Assembly (NCBI GenBank): GCA_902834555.1
Contig: CADFJN010000008.1
Span: forward strand, 61,138 to 125,137
DNA: 64,000 nucleotides
Direction of reading: 5' to 3'
Source: Atopobiaceae bacterium
GTDB lineage: Bacteria > Actinomycetota > Coriobacteriia > Coriobacteriales > Atopobiaceae
The position numbers were made by a program, and so were the translations under genes. Positions 35,436-43,083 of the stretch are shown here, piece by piece (position 1 is the first letter of the stretch; every line of letters starts with the position of its first letter). Under the pieces are notes generated by a model that was not told the DNA's origin, did not search any database, and worked only from the letters and a program-made list of their open reading frames with translations.

Positions 35436-36293
35436 CTACTCCTTCATCACGTTTACGCCATCCCCGAAGTCGAGCACGCGGGGAAGGTGCGTGTAGCGGT
35501 TCTCAACGGGAGGAAGCTCAAGATAGTTGCCATAGAGCGTGCGAAGGTAGGCATCGCAGTCATGCGGTGCCCTCAAGGTCATGCCGTCAAAGAAAATGTC
35601 TCGCGTGGGGAAGAGCACATCGGCATCGTACGTGCCATACAGCGGATACGTTGCGCTGAACCAGCGCTCTGAGGGCTCCATGGGCTTGGCTACCTCAAGA
35701 AGCTCGTAAGACAGTTCCTCGGGCTTCCATGCGTGCGCAATCGTGTGATGAACAATGGAACACGCCGTTGCCTTTAAGCCTCGAAGCGATGCGTCCGAGG
35801 GAATCTTGGGATGGGCAATGCCGTGGAGGTAGCTCATGCGCTGAAGCCTCAAGCACCTTGCTTTTTGGTCACGGGCACGCGCCGGGTCCCTCTCCTCGCG
35901 AAAATAAGGAAAGACATCGAGGAAAATTGCCTGGTTGCAGCCGGCCTCCATAGAGACTTCATCAATGAAGCGCGTGCCATCGAGAAACACCTTGGCCCAG
36001 AGCGACGTAAGGTCTGGGGTGTTCTCACACGTAGCAAGGGAGTAGCCGACAGGCAAGGCCTTGGGCGCAAGCTCGCAAAAGCGCTGGTAGTCCTCGTAGG
36101 GCATAGCGATGTCCGTGTCATCGTCCCAAGGGATAAACCCCCCGTGGCGCACAGCGCCCAAACACGTACCGGAATCGATAAAGTAGTCAATCCCGTTCTG
36201 ACGGCAGAGCGCGTCCACAACCCTCAGGATGCCGCGCTCGGCATCCTGCAGCCTCTCGAGAGCTCCCTCGGGATATGGCCGCATCTCATCCAT
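35436..36293 (-). CDS. LicD-family phosphotransferase
   Basis: A 285-residue LicD protein. The signature is FIDSGTCLGAVRHGGFIPWD-like at residues 40-60, with DDDTDIAMPYEDYQRF, the acidic metal-binding stretch conserved in the family. A second region, FLDVFPYFREERD, follows. LicD enzymes transfer phosphocholine or a similar phosphoryl group from a CDP-linked donor onto cell-surface glycans. I chose ATG 36293 with GGAAGAAG upstream. It lies downstream of a flippase and GT2 on the same strand, separated by palindrome copy 5. Confidence 0.87.
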   Translation of the reverse strand: MDEMRPYPEGALERLQDAERGILRVVDALCRQNGIDYFIDSGTCLGAVRHGGFIPWDDDTDIAMPYEDYQRFCELAPKALPVGYSLATCENTPDLTSLWAKVFLDGTRFIDEVSMEAGCNQAIFLDVFPYFREERDPARARDQKARCLRLQRMSYLHGIAHPKIPSDASLRGLKATACSIVHHTIAHAWKPEELSYELLEVAKPMEPSERWFSATYPLYGTYDADVLFPTRDIFFDGMTLRAPHDCDAYLRTLYGNYLELPPVENRYTHLPRVLDFGDGVNVMKE

Positions 36294-36312
36294 CTTCTTC
36301 CTTCCCTCGTAA

Positions 36313-36341
36313 TGAGACAAAGGGACTGTCCCTTTGTCTCA
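36313..36341. repeat. 29-bp palindromic repeat, copy 5
   Basis: Same arms, central T. It supplies the TGA stop of the flippase gene (36341-36339) and lies 20 bp upstream of the LicD start. A second copy stands only 70 bp away. Confidence 0.95.
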
Positions 36342-37631
36342 TCCCTCGTCCTGGTCGGCGGACTCTTTTTCCTCTTCACCAATGAGACAAAGGGACTGTC
36401 CCTTTGTCTCATCCAGCCTCTTGCAGTCACGGACAAAAAATGCCACCAGAGAGAGGACTGCCAGGAGGTAGGACCCCACACCAACCCAGCTTACGCCGTT
36501 CATGCCAAAGAGGTCCACTACGGGAATGGTGATGGCAAGCGAGACCACAGTGGCAACCACATTACCGAGGAAGCTTGCCTTGTAGTCCCTGAGCGAAAGA
36601 AGCAGGTCGTTCATGAACCAGGCAAAGGCGGTCACAAAGGTGCAGAGCACCGCCGGACCAAGAAGGTAGCTGTACTCGATAATCTCCTGGCCGTAGAGGA
36701 GGCCAAGGATCCACTCGCCAAAGATAAGTATGAGCACCGAGAAGACCACCGTGATGCCAATAATGCCCTGGATGGTGCGCCTGAAGAGCTTGAGCGCGGA
36801 TGCCTTGTCGTCCTTGAAACGCTGTGCGAACTCGCCCATGAGGGGACTGTAGATGTAGGAGGCCCCCATCTGGACAATTGCCGCCGGAGACGCCACAGAA
36901 GAGTAGATGCCCAGAGCAGCCGTGCTCACACTCGCTGCGAGGTACTGCTTAGGGACCGTAAGGACAGCACTCGAGCAGACCTGTGCTATGACCAGCGGCA
37001 GCAGTGTTGCAAGCGTGCGGGCGGCAGAGCGCAGGTCGATGACGGGCTTGATGGACTCAAAGCCAGAGGCCCGCGGCATATCGTAGATACCGCAGATTGC
37101 CAGCGTGGAGACGGCCATGGAGATGCAGGCCAGCACCAGAGAATCGCTGAACCACAGCACTAAAGAGAAAAGGGCTAGGTTGGAGATGCCCTGCATCATG
37201 TAGGAGCGGCCGATGTAGTCCATGCGAAGGTGCCGCTGGTCTATTGCGTGGAGGCCCTCGATGAAGTTTGCGGCAAGCGAAGCCACCAGGTAGGCGACAA
37301 TCGCGGGCAAGGCATCCAGGGAGCACGTGAGAACCGCATAGGCAACGCCAACCACGAAGGCTAAGGCACTCGTGAGAAGACGCAAGCCAACATACTCACC
37401 GGAACTGTGCTCACCGCGAACGTCGGTCACTTGCACCGTTCGCAGACGGAAGTCGGCAAAGGGCGCCACGAGGTTGGAGACCGACATGGCCAGCGAGAGG
37501 GCGCCCGCGGCATCGAAGCCATGGGAAAGACGCACCACGGCAATGGTGATGAGGTAGTTGCAGCCCAGCCGCACGATGGAGCCGACGGAGTTCCAGGCGA
37601 TGTTCTTCTTGAGCGAGAGACCCTCAGCCAT
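36339..37631 (-). CDS. Polysaccharide flippase (Wzx/MATE-type)
   Basis: A 430-residue integral membrane protein with about 12 helices, typical of oligosaccharide flippases that move lipid-linked glycan repeats across the membrane. The N-terminus reads LKKNIAWNSVGSIVRLGCNY, a usual flippase opening. ATG 37631 overlaps the stop of the upstream GT2 by eight bases. The last 24 residues are read through palindrome copy 6 (encoding DETKGQSLCLI) and end at copy 5. The native C-terminus was probably near CKRL, so this tail looks repeat-derived. Confidence 0.87.
   Translation of the reverse strand: MAEGLSLKKNIAWNSVGSIVRLGCNYLITIAVVRLSHGFDAAGALSLAMSVSNLVAPFADFRLRTVQVTDVRGEHSSGEYVGLRLLTSALAFVVGVAYAVLTCSLDALPAIVAYLVASLAANFIEGLHAIDQRHLRMDYIGRSYMMQGISNLALFSLVLWFSDSLVLACISMAVSTLAICGIYDMPRASGFESIKPVIDLRSAARTLATLLPLVIAQVCSSAVLTVPKQYLAASVSTAALGIYSSVASPAAIVQMGASYIYSPLMGEFAQRFKDDKASALKLFRRTIQGIIGITVVFSVLILIFGEWILGLLYGQEIIEYSYLLGPAVLCTFVTAFAWFMNDLLLSLRDYKASFLGNVVATVVSLAITIPVVDLFGMNGVSWVGVGSYLLAVLSLVAFFVRDCKRLDETKGQSLCLIGEEEKESADQDEG
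36383..36411. repeat. 29-bp palindromic repeat, copy 6 (inside a reading frame)
   Basis: Same arms, central T, and the only copy within a coding sequence. It is read in a frame in which neither end gives a stop, so translation passes through it and continues for about 14 more codons to copy 5. Confidence 0.93.
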
Positions 37632-38511
37632 TGGCCTTCTTTCCTCCAAATATGGTGTGGTAGGCAACGGACGCCGGAAGCTCGCATAAGGCGCCAATCA
37701 CCTTGTTGGGTGCCTTCGAGAGGCTGCCCTTCTCCCCCGTCATACGGCAGCCAACGAGATAGAGTGTGGTCTCCCTGAACTTTCCAGCCAGCGTCTGCGA
37801 GCGCTGCGCACAATAGAGCTTGTGCTTGCGATAGCCAATGGGGTTCTCGCGCGCGTTCTTTGCAAAGTTCTTGGTAAGGCCATCCGGAAGATAGTGGCAG
37901 ATGGTGAGGATGGTGTTGTCCGTCCTCATGAGATAGTGGTCGTCGAGGCGGTAGTACACAGAGGTCTCTGCGATGAACTTCTCCCCTGGCGCAACGTCGT
38001 ACGGGTACTTTCGCAGCACCTCGGTCTTGTGGATGAGGGAGGTGTCGCCGGCAAAGTGGTACTTCTCGAAGAGATCCCAGTACTTGACCTCGGTGAGGCC
38101 CTCTGGAATCCAGGTGACCATGGGGGTGTGCTCGTCGGTGCCCCTGAGCGCCACAATGCCTGCAATGCGGTTGTCATCGCGAATCGCTTCGTAGTCATCG
38201 ACTATGCGCGCAACGGCACCGGGAACCAAGTGGTCGTCGGAGTCGACGCAGAAGAAGAGGGGGCACTCGCACAGCGCGACGCCAGTGTTGATTGCCCGGG
38301 GCTTCCCCCCGTTCTCCTTCTTGACGTAGGTAATGTCGACCTTGCCCTCCTGCTTCCATGAGGAAACCAGCGCGCTGGTGTCATCGGTAGAGCCATCGTC
38401 CACGATGAGCCACATGAAGTCCTGCGATGTCTGCGAGACAAGACTCTCGTAGAGCGTCGGAAGGATGTAGGCGCGGTTATAGGTTGGTGTGAACACACAA
38501 ACTGTTTTCAT
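37624..38511 (-). CDS. Family 2 glycosyltransferase
   Basis: A 295-residue GT2 enzyme. It begins KTVCVFTPTYNRAYILPTLY and has WLIVDDGSTDDTSAL and the metal-binding CVDSDDHLVPGA, then RGTDEHTP. ATG 38511 has GGAG seven bases upstream; the longer open frame has no ribosome site. It is about as similar in its core to the gene at 39827-40694 as recent paralogues would be (shared RAYILP, YESLV, GDTSLIH and GEKF segments). It forms an overlapping pair with the flippase. Confidence 0.87.
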   Translation of the reverse strand: MKTVCVFTPTYNRAYILPTLYESLVSQTSQDFMWLIVDDGSTDDTSALVSSWKQEGKVDITYVKKENGGKPRAINTGVALCECPLFFCVDSDDHLVPGAVARIVDDYEAIRDDNRIAGIVALRGTDEHTPMVTWIPEGLTEVKYWDLFEKYHFAGDTSLIHKTEVLRKYPYDVAPGEKFIAETSVYYRLDDHYLMRTDNTILTICHYLPDGLTKNFAKNARENPIGYRKHKLYCAQRSQTLAGKFRETTLYLVGCRMTGEKGSLSKAPNKVIGALCELPASVAYHTIFGGKKANG

Positions 38512-38712
38512 GCGGATGCTCCGGTCGAATGACAAGATGCAGCAGGCGGCTCGCACGGGCATTTAGCAATTCTCGCATGGACAGCTAGGCGCAAGGGCGG
38601 CGATGGGTGCCAAGCGGAAATTCAACAGAGAGCGCCCTTTGCCCACCTGGTCCCCCTTAATCGAGAGCTTACAATCTATCAGGTGATGGAAAGGAACCTG
38701 AACGGGGACAAG

Positions 38713-39513
38713 ATGAAAGAGAAGCGCATTGGCAACGACGAGATGAAGGTCATCGAGCTGGACATCATGCGGGAACTCTACCGCGTGTGCCATGAGGAAG
38801 GCCTGAAGTGCGTCATGGCATACGGCACGCTCTTGGGCGCAATACGCCATCATGGCTTCATCCCTTGGGATGATGACATCGACCTCATCATGCCGAGAGA
38901 AGACTACGAGCGCCTGCCGGAAGCCTTTGCCAAGCGCTCCTCCAGGCCATACTACAAGATTATCTGGTACCGCGACCGCTCTTCCATCTACCCCTTCATC
39001 AAAGTGGTGGACACGCGTACCGAGGTCATCGAGCACTACGTTGACGAGCGCTGGTGTCGCACGGGCGTATGGGTGGACGTGTTCCCCGCTGATGGCATTG
39101 GCCAAAGCGACAAGCCGTTTGAAGATGTGGCCAAGCTCAGGCGCAAGTACGACTACCTAACGGCCAACATCCACGAGGGCTCTTCGACCGTGAACCTCTT
39201 GGGGAAGCGCGTGCTCAAAGCCATCATGCCCAAGGAGGACATCTACCAGATTGCCCAGCAGGCAGATGGCATCGCCCGTGCGTTTCCCCTTGCGGAAAGC
39301 AAGGAGGCTGCCAATATCGCCTGGGCGGTGGGGCCGAACGAGCGCATGCCCAAATCCATCGTATTCGATACCTGCCCCTACGATTTCGAAGGCGAGCAGT
39401 TCGACGGCCCGAGAGACTACGACCTTTGCCTCACGCGCTGGTATGGAGACTACATGACGCCGCCGCCAGAGGACCAGCGCACCCCTCACTACGTGGACGC
39501 CCGCTGGCTCTAG
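38713..39513 (+). CDS. LicD-family phosphotransferase (second)
   Basis: A 266-residue LicD protein transcribed opposite to its neighbours. It has CVMAYGTLLGAIRHHGFIPW, then DDDIDLIMPREDYERL with the acidic cluster and WVDVFPADGIGQ. I chose ATG 38713, with CGGGGA five bases upstream; ATG 38686 is possible. It is clearly diverged from the LicD at 35436, so the two probably act on different acceptors or donors. It lies between two GT2 genes. The donor is likely CDP-choline, given the lic genes downstream, but that is inference. Confidence 0.86.
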   Translation: MKEKRIGNDEMKVIELDIMRELYRVCHEEGLKCVMAYGTLLGAIRHHGFIPWDDDIDLIMPREDYERLPEAFAKRSSRPYYKIIWYRDRSSIYPFIKVVDTRTEVIEHYVDERWCRTGVWVDVFPADGIGQSDKPFEDVAKLRRKYDYLTANIHEGSSTVNLLGKRVLKAIMPKEDIYQIAQQADGIARAFPLAESKEAANIAWAVGPNERMPKSIVFDTCPYDFEGEQFDGPRDYDLCLTRWYGDYMTPPPEDQRTPHYVDARWL

Positions 39514-39553
39514 ACGTCAGGACTGGTGACGAAGGCTCGAGAGTCGCGTCAAT

Positions 39554-39796
39554 CTAAACGCACTCCCCCAGTGCCGCCGCCTGCCCTATCCACACTATGA
39601 ACGGATAGGCTAGATAGGCGCGGATTGAGCGCGCCTCGGCAGCCAGGACGTCACAGAGGTCGCCGGAGCCATCGGTTGAGCCATCGTCGACAAGGAGCAC
39701 CTCAAGGTCCCGGTAAGACTGCGAGGTGATGCTTCGCACGCATTCGCTCAGGTAGGCTTGCGAGTTATAGACGGGGATGATGACGCTTATCTTCAT
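39554..39796 (-). pseudogene. Truncated family 2 glycosyltransferase remnant
   Basis: An 80-codon frame that starts as a perfect GT2 N-terminus (MKISVIIPVYNSQAYLSECV, then LEVLLVDDGSTDGSGDLCD) but loses homology after about 55 residues and ends in an unrelated hydrophobic tail (AYLAYPFIVW). A functional GT2 needs about 220 residues or more, including the DxD metal site, which is missing. It is best read as a 5' remnant left by deletion within the glycan locus. Confidence 0.72.
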
Positions 39797-39826
39797 GCCT
39801 CACACCTGGGTTTCATTGCAAGCGAC

Positions 39827-40694
39827 CTATCGGAAGACGGTGATGCGTGCAAGCTTTGCGGGCAGGTAGCACAACACGGCGAGAGGAACGTTGGGTGCCT
39901 CACGAATTCCCCCGTGATGATGCGCAAGCATGCATCCCACGAGGTAGAGTGTGGTCTCACGACAGGCGTCATAGGGATTTATCGCCCTTCTCGCGCTATC
40001 ACGCTTGTGGCGCATATAGCCAATGGGATTCTTCTTGGTGTTCTCGACGAAGTTTCTCGTGTAGCCGTCTGGCAGATAGTGGCAGATGGTGAGCACGTGG
40101 TCGTAGGTGAGCATGTCGTAGTCGTCGTCAATCGCGAAGAAGGCCATCGACTCCGCCACGAACTTCTCGCCAGGCGCAACCTCGTAGGGATGTTGCTGGA
40201 CGATAGCGGTGCGGTGAATGAGCGAGGTATCGCCCTTGAAGCGATACTTGTGAAGCAGGTCCCACATCTTGACCCGGCTTACGCCAGCGGGCATGTGCGT
40301 CCCCAGGGGCGTATCCTCGTCCGTCCCGCGCAGGGCCACAATACCAGCAAGCGTGATGTCGCTGCGCGCACCCTGCCAGACGTCAACAATCTGCTCGACG
40401 GCCGAGGGAACAAGGTAATCGTCGGAGTCGACCACAAAGAAGAGCTCGTCTGTGCAGTGCGACATTCCCGTGTTGGTTGCACGCTGCTTACCGCCGTTTT
40501 CCTGATAGATGTAGGTGATGGGAACCAAACCCTCTGCTTGCCAGCCGTGAACAAGCTCAGCCGTATTATCCGTTGAGCCGTCGTCTACGATGAGCCACGA
40601 GAAGTCGCGCGATGTCTGTGCCACGAGGCTCTCGTAGAGCTTGGGCAAGATGTAGGCACGGTTGAAGGTTCGTGAACACGCAAGCGGTTGCCAT
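39827..40694 (-). pseudogene. Family 2 glycosyltransferase with an N-terminal frameshift
   Basis: The body (39827 to about 40665) encodes a good GT2: NRAYILPKLYESLVAQTSRD, LIVDDGSTDNTAEL and VVDSDDYLVPSAVEQ. The proper start, ATG 40694, opens MATACVFT in a different frame. The two parts meet at about 40665-40677, where the paralogue at 38511 has FTPTYNRAY encoded by two more bases. A two-base deletion explains it. Without correction, only an unusual upstream start would express the body. Either a recent pseudogene or a sequence error. Confidence 0.75.
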
Positions 40695-40842
40695 GGTGAC
40701 AGATCTCCGATTGATGACATGCGCGATGGTTCCGCACCTCAGATGGACCATAAATTCTTGCACGACAATGGAATCGGGCAGTTAGCAGTTCTACAGAACG
40801 GAGGTAAAGCTCCAAATAGGATGAAGGAGCCTGAATAGACCA

Positions 40843-42003
40843 TCAGGCGCCGAGAGAGCCTCGTTGAGCTTGCGCGAAGGCATGCTCAAGTGCCTGAGCG
40901 GTCTTTGCCCATGACAGGTCGCGCTCTACATGCACCTGCAGTTCCTGCGAACGGCCTGACGTCCAGGACGCCAAGACCTGGCGAATTCCCTCAGCCATGG
41001 TTGTAGGTTCGCGGTCTTCCGCAATGCATCCAAAGGTGTCGTGTCCCTGGCAAAGCACCTCTCTAGCCCCGCCCACATCTGGCACCACACAGGGCACTCC
41101 CCAAGCGCCCGCCTCCAATAGCGAGGTGCAAAAGCCCTCAGAACGCGTGGGCAGGCAGAAGACGTTTGCCTGCGAGAGCAGGGCGGAGAGGTCAGGATGG
41201 CTGAGGTTGCCCACGAGATACGCATTTGCGGGAAGATTCTTCTCGAGCTGGGGACGCAGCGCCCCCTCTCCTGCCAGCACAGCGACATATCCCTCCCCCA
41301 GCTCTCGCACGGCATCGAGCAGCCGCTCAGGACCTTTCTCGGGCGCAAGCCTGCCCACAAAGGCCACAAGTGCCTTGTCCCCGGAGATGCCGAACTCTGT
41401 GCGGAAGTCTCTCCCCGAGGACTCTTTGCGGAACGAAACCGCATCAATGGCGTTAGGGATGACCAAGGAAGTGGCGATGCCAAACGTAGAGAGCCACGCC
41501 GCGCTCTTCTCGCTGATGCCGGCAAAGGTGGCCCCCAAGCTCACGTCGCGGGCAGTCATGCGTCGTTCCCACGAATGGGCGGCAGCGTCAAGCGCACCCC
41601 CGCGGCCAAAGGTGAGCCACGCGGAGCCATGGTCGAGAAGCACCGCAGGAAGGTCATGCTCGCGAGCGAAGCGAAGGCCAGTGACGGAAATACCGTAGAA
41701 GCGGGTGTTCACAAGGATGCGGTCCACGCCAAGGCCCGATAGGGCCGAGAGAAGCGACTGCTCATGCGCCCCGTGGCGCGAGAGGGGGAGCCTTCCACCC
41801 ATGAGCTGCACGCTAGGAAGCCGTACAACGCGTACGCCGTCTGCCTGGGTCTCTACCTCAGGCGCGCCTTCTCGTGCAGACGTCACCACGCAAACCCTAT
41901 CGCCACCCAAGACGAGCTGGTGAGCTAGATTGGCGGTAAACATCTCCACCCCTCCCACGTGTGGGAGGTATTGCGCAGAGAAGATGGCATACGTTCTTGA
42001 CAT
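40843..42003 (-). CDS. Family 4 glycosyltransferase
   Basis: A 386-residue GT-B enzyme. The N-terminal domain has the acceptor loop AQYLPHVGGVEMFTANLAHQ. The C-terminal GT4 domain shows VAFVGRLAPEKGPERLLDAV, and the donor-binding motif FCLPTRSEGFCTSLLEAGAW contains the E-x7-E pair. It has no membrane segment. ATG 42003 is ten bases after the nucleotidyltransferase stop, so they share a transcript. It probably adds a hexose during surface-glycan assembly. The sugar is unknown. Confidence 0.88.
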   Translation of the reverse strand: MSRTYAIFSAQYLPHVGGVEMFTANLAHQLVLGGDRVCVVTSAREGAPEVETQADGVRVVRLPSVQLMGGRLPLSRHGAHEQSLLSALSGLGVDRILVNTRFYGISVTGLRFAREHDLPAVLLDHGSAWLTFGRGGALDAAAHSWERRMTARDVSLGATFAGISEKSAAWLSTFGIATSLVIPNAIDAVSFRKESSGRDFRTEFGISGDKALVAFVGRLAPEKGPERLLDAVRELGEGYVAVLAGEGALRPQLEKNLPANAYLVGNLSHPDLSALLSQANVFCLPTRSEGFCTSLLEAGAWGVPCVVPDVGGAREVLCQGHDTFGCIAEDREPTTMAEGIRQVLASWTSGRSQELQVHVERDLSWAKTAQALEHAFAQAQRGSLGA

Positions 42004-42012
42004 GGACTCAGC

Positions 42013-42900
42013 CTAGCAGTCGTAGGCGGGGTCTATCGACTCGAGCTCACGGAACGAGTCAATCTCCGTCACGTCCGCAAGGGAGCACTCACGGGCGTAG
42101 ACCTTGTACTTGTCAGCAAAGTACGTGAGCGGCGCCTCGTCCCAGAAGCGCTCCTTTCCGCCAGGCATTGCAAACGTAGCAGGGAGATCCTCCGCAAGCT
42201 TCTTTCCGTCCTCAGGAGTCCAGTACGAGATGCCAACCATCTGCCATACACCGCCGTCGCCGCCGATGCCAAGATTCTTGATGACCCCGTTCTTTACCTT
42301 GAAGCACCAGTCGTCGGAGCGCTCCATAGGGATGCCAAGGTAGTTAGAACGGTCCTGGTAGCGGGTAATGAGGCTAGGGTTTCTCAGCAGAAGGTCGGAC
42401 TCGAAGACATAGGCACTTTGGAGTAAATCCTTGGCGGCAACCATGCTCGAGATGTTGTTTGCCTCGTTGTAGAGAGGGTTGTCGATAAACTTGATAGTGG
42501 GGTACTTGTAGAGGAGCTGGTCGAACTGCTCGCCAAGATAGCCCCTCACCACGTAGACCTCGGTGATGCCAGCCGCATAGACGGCGTCGAGGATGGTGTC
42601 GATGATGCGCTTGCCGCCAACACGCACCAGTGGCTTTGGAGTGTTGAGCGTGATGGGAACCATTCGGGAGCCAAATCCTGCGGCGATGAGCACGGCACGC
42701 TTGACACGAAAGGGCTCGAGTGCCTCCAGGCCATCGTCGGTGACATGCCTATCTGAAATGAGACCCAGATCGGAAAGGTTGGATACAGCCTCGTTCACGC
42801 TTCCCACAGACATTCCGGTGTGTGCGGCCAGGGCGCGCTGAGTAAGGGGCGCCGGTGCCGTAGCGATGGTGGAGAGGACGAGAAACTCTTTGTGTGTCAT
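42013..42900 (-). CDS. Winged-helix-fused nucleotidyltransferase (LicC-like)
   Basis: A 295-residue two-domain protein. Residues 1-65 form a MarR-type winged helix (LVLSTIATAPAPLTQRALAA, then TGMSVGSVNEAVSNLSDLGL). Residues from 68 are a sugar-1-phosphate/CTP:phosphocholine nucleotidyltransferase with VLIAAGFGSRMVPITLNTPK, KPLVRVGGKRIIDTIL and the acidic FESDLLL. The family would activate phosphocholine or a similar phosphate as a CDP derivative. A DNA-binding domain fused to a biosynthetic enzyme suggests self-regulation. It sits 183 bp downstream of the second winged-helix fusion. Confidence 0.83.
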   Translation of the reverse strand: MTHKEFLVLSTIATAPAPLTQRALAAHTGMSVGSVNEAVSNLSDLGLISDRHVTDDGLEALEPFRVKRAVLIAAGFGSRMVPITLNTPKPLVRVGGKRIIDTILDAVYAAGITEVYVVRGYLGEQFDQLLYKYPTIKFIDNPLYNEANNISSMVAAKDLLQSAYVFESDLLLRNPSLITRYQDRSNYLGIPMERSDDWCFKVKNGVIKNLGIGGDGGVWQMVGISYWTPEDGKKLAEDLPATFAMPGGKERFWDEAPLTYFADKYKVYARECSLADVTEIDSFRELESIDPAYDC

Positions 42901-43083
42901 ATCTCTGGTACCCCCTGAGCGGAAAACAGGAATAACGCCAGACAGCAGGCATCTGTCATGAACATGTCAACTGCCTGTAAGGAAGTCGTTCCGTTCATAC
43001 TACACGCATGCATGCAGGACATGAACGGCGTATGCAAAATTTCGACACGCAAGGCGCACGGAGCGTCCAAGGCATCCGAGCGG

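Noticed and set aside
38563..38712. Search for an RNA gene or extra small gene between GT2 and LicD
   Set aside because: No clover-leaf, riboswitch-like motif, or frame with a ribosome site was seen. It is probably just a divergent promoter region.
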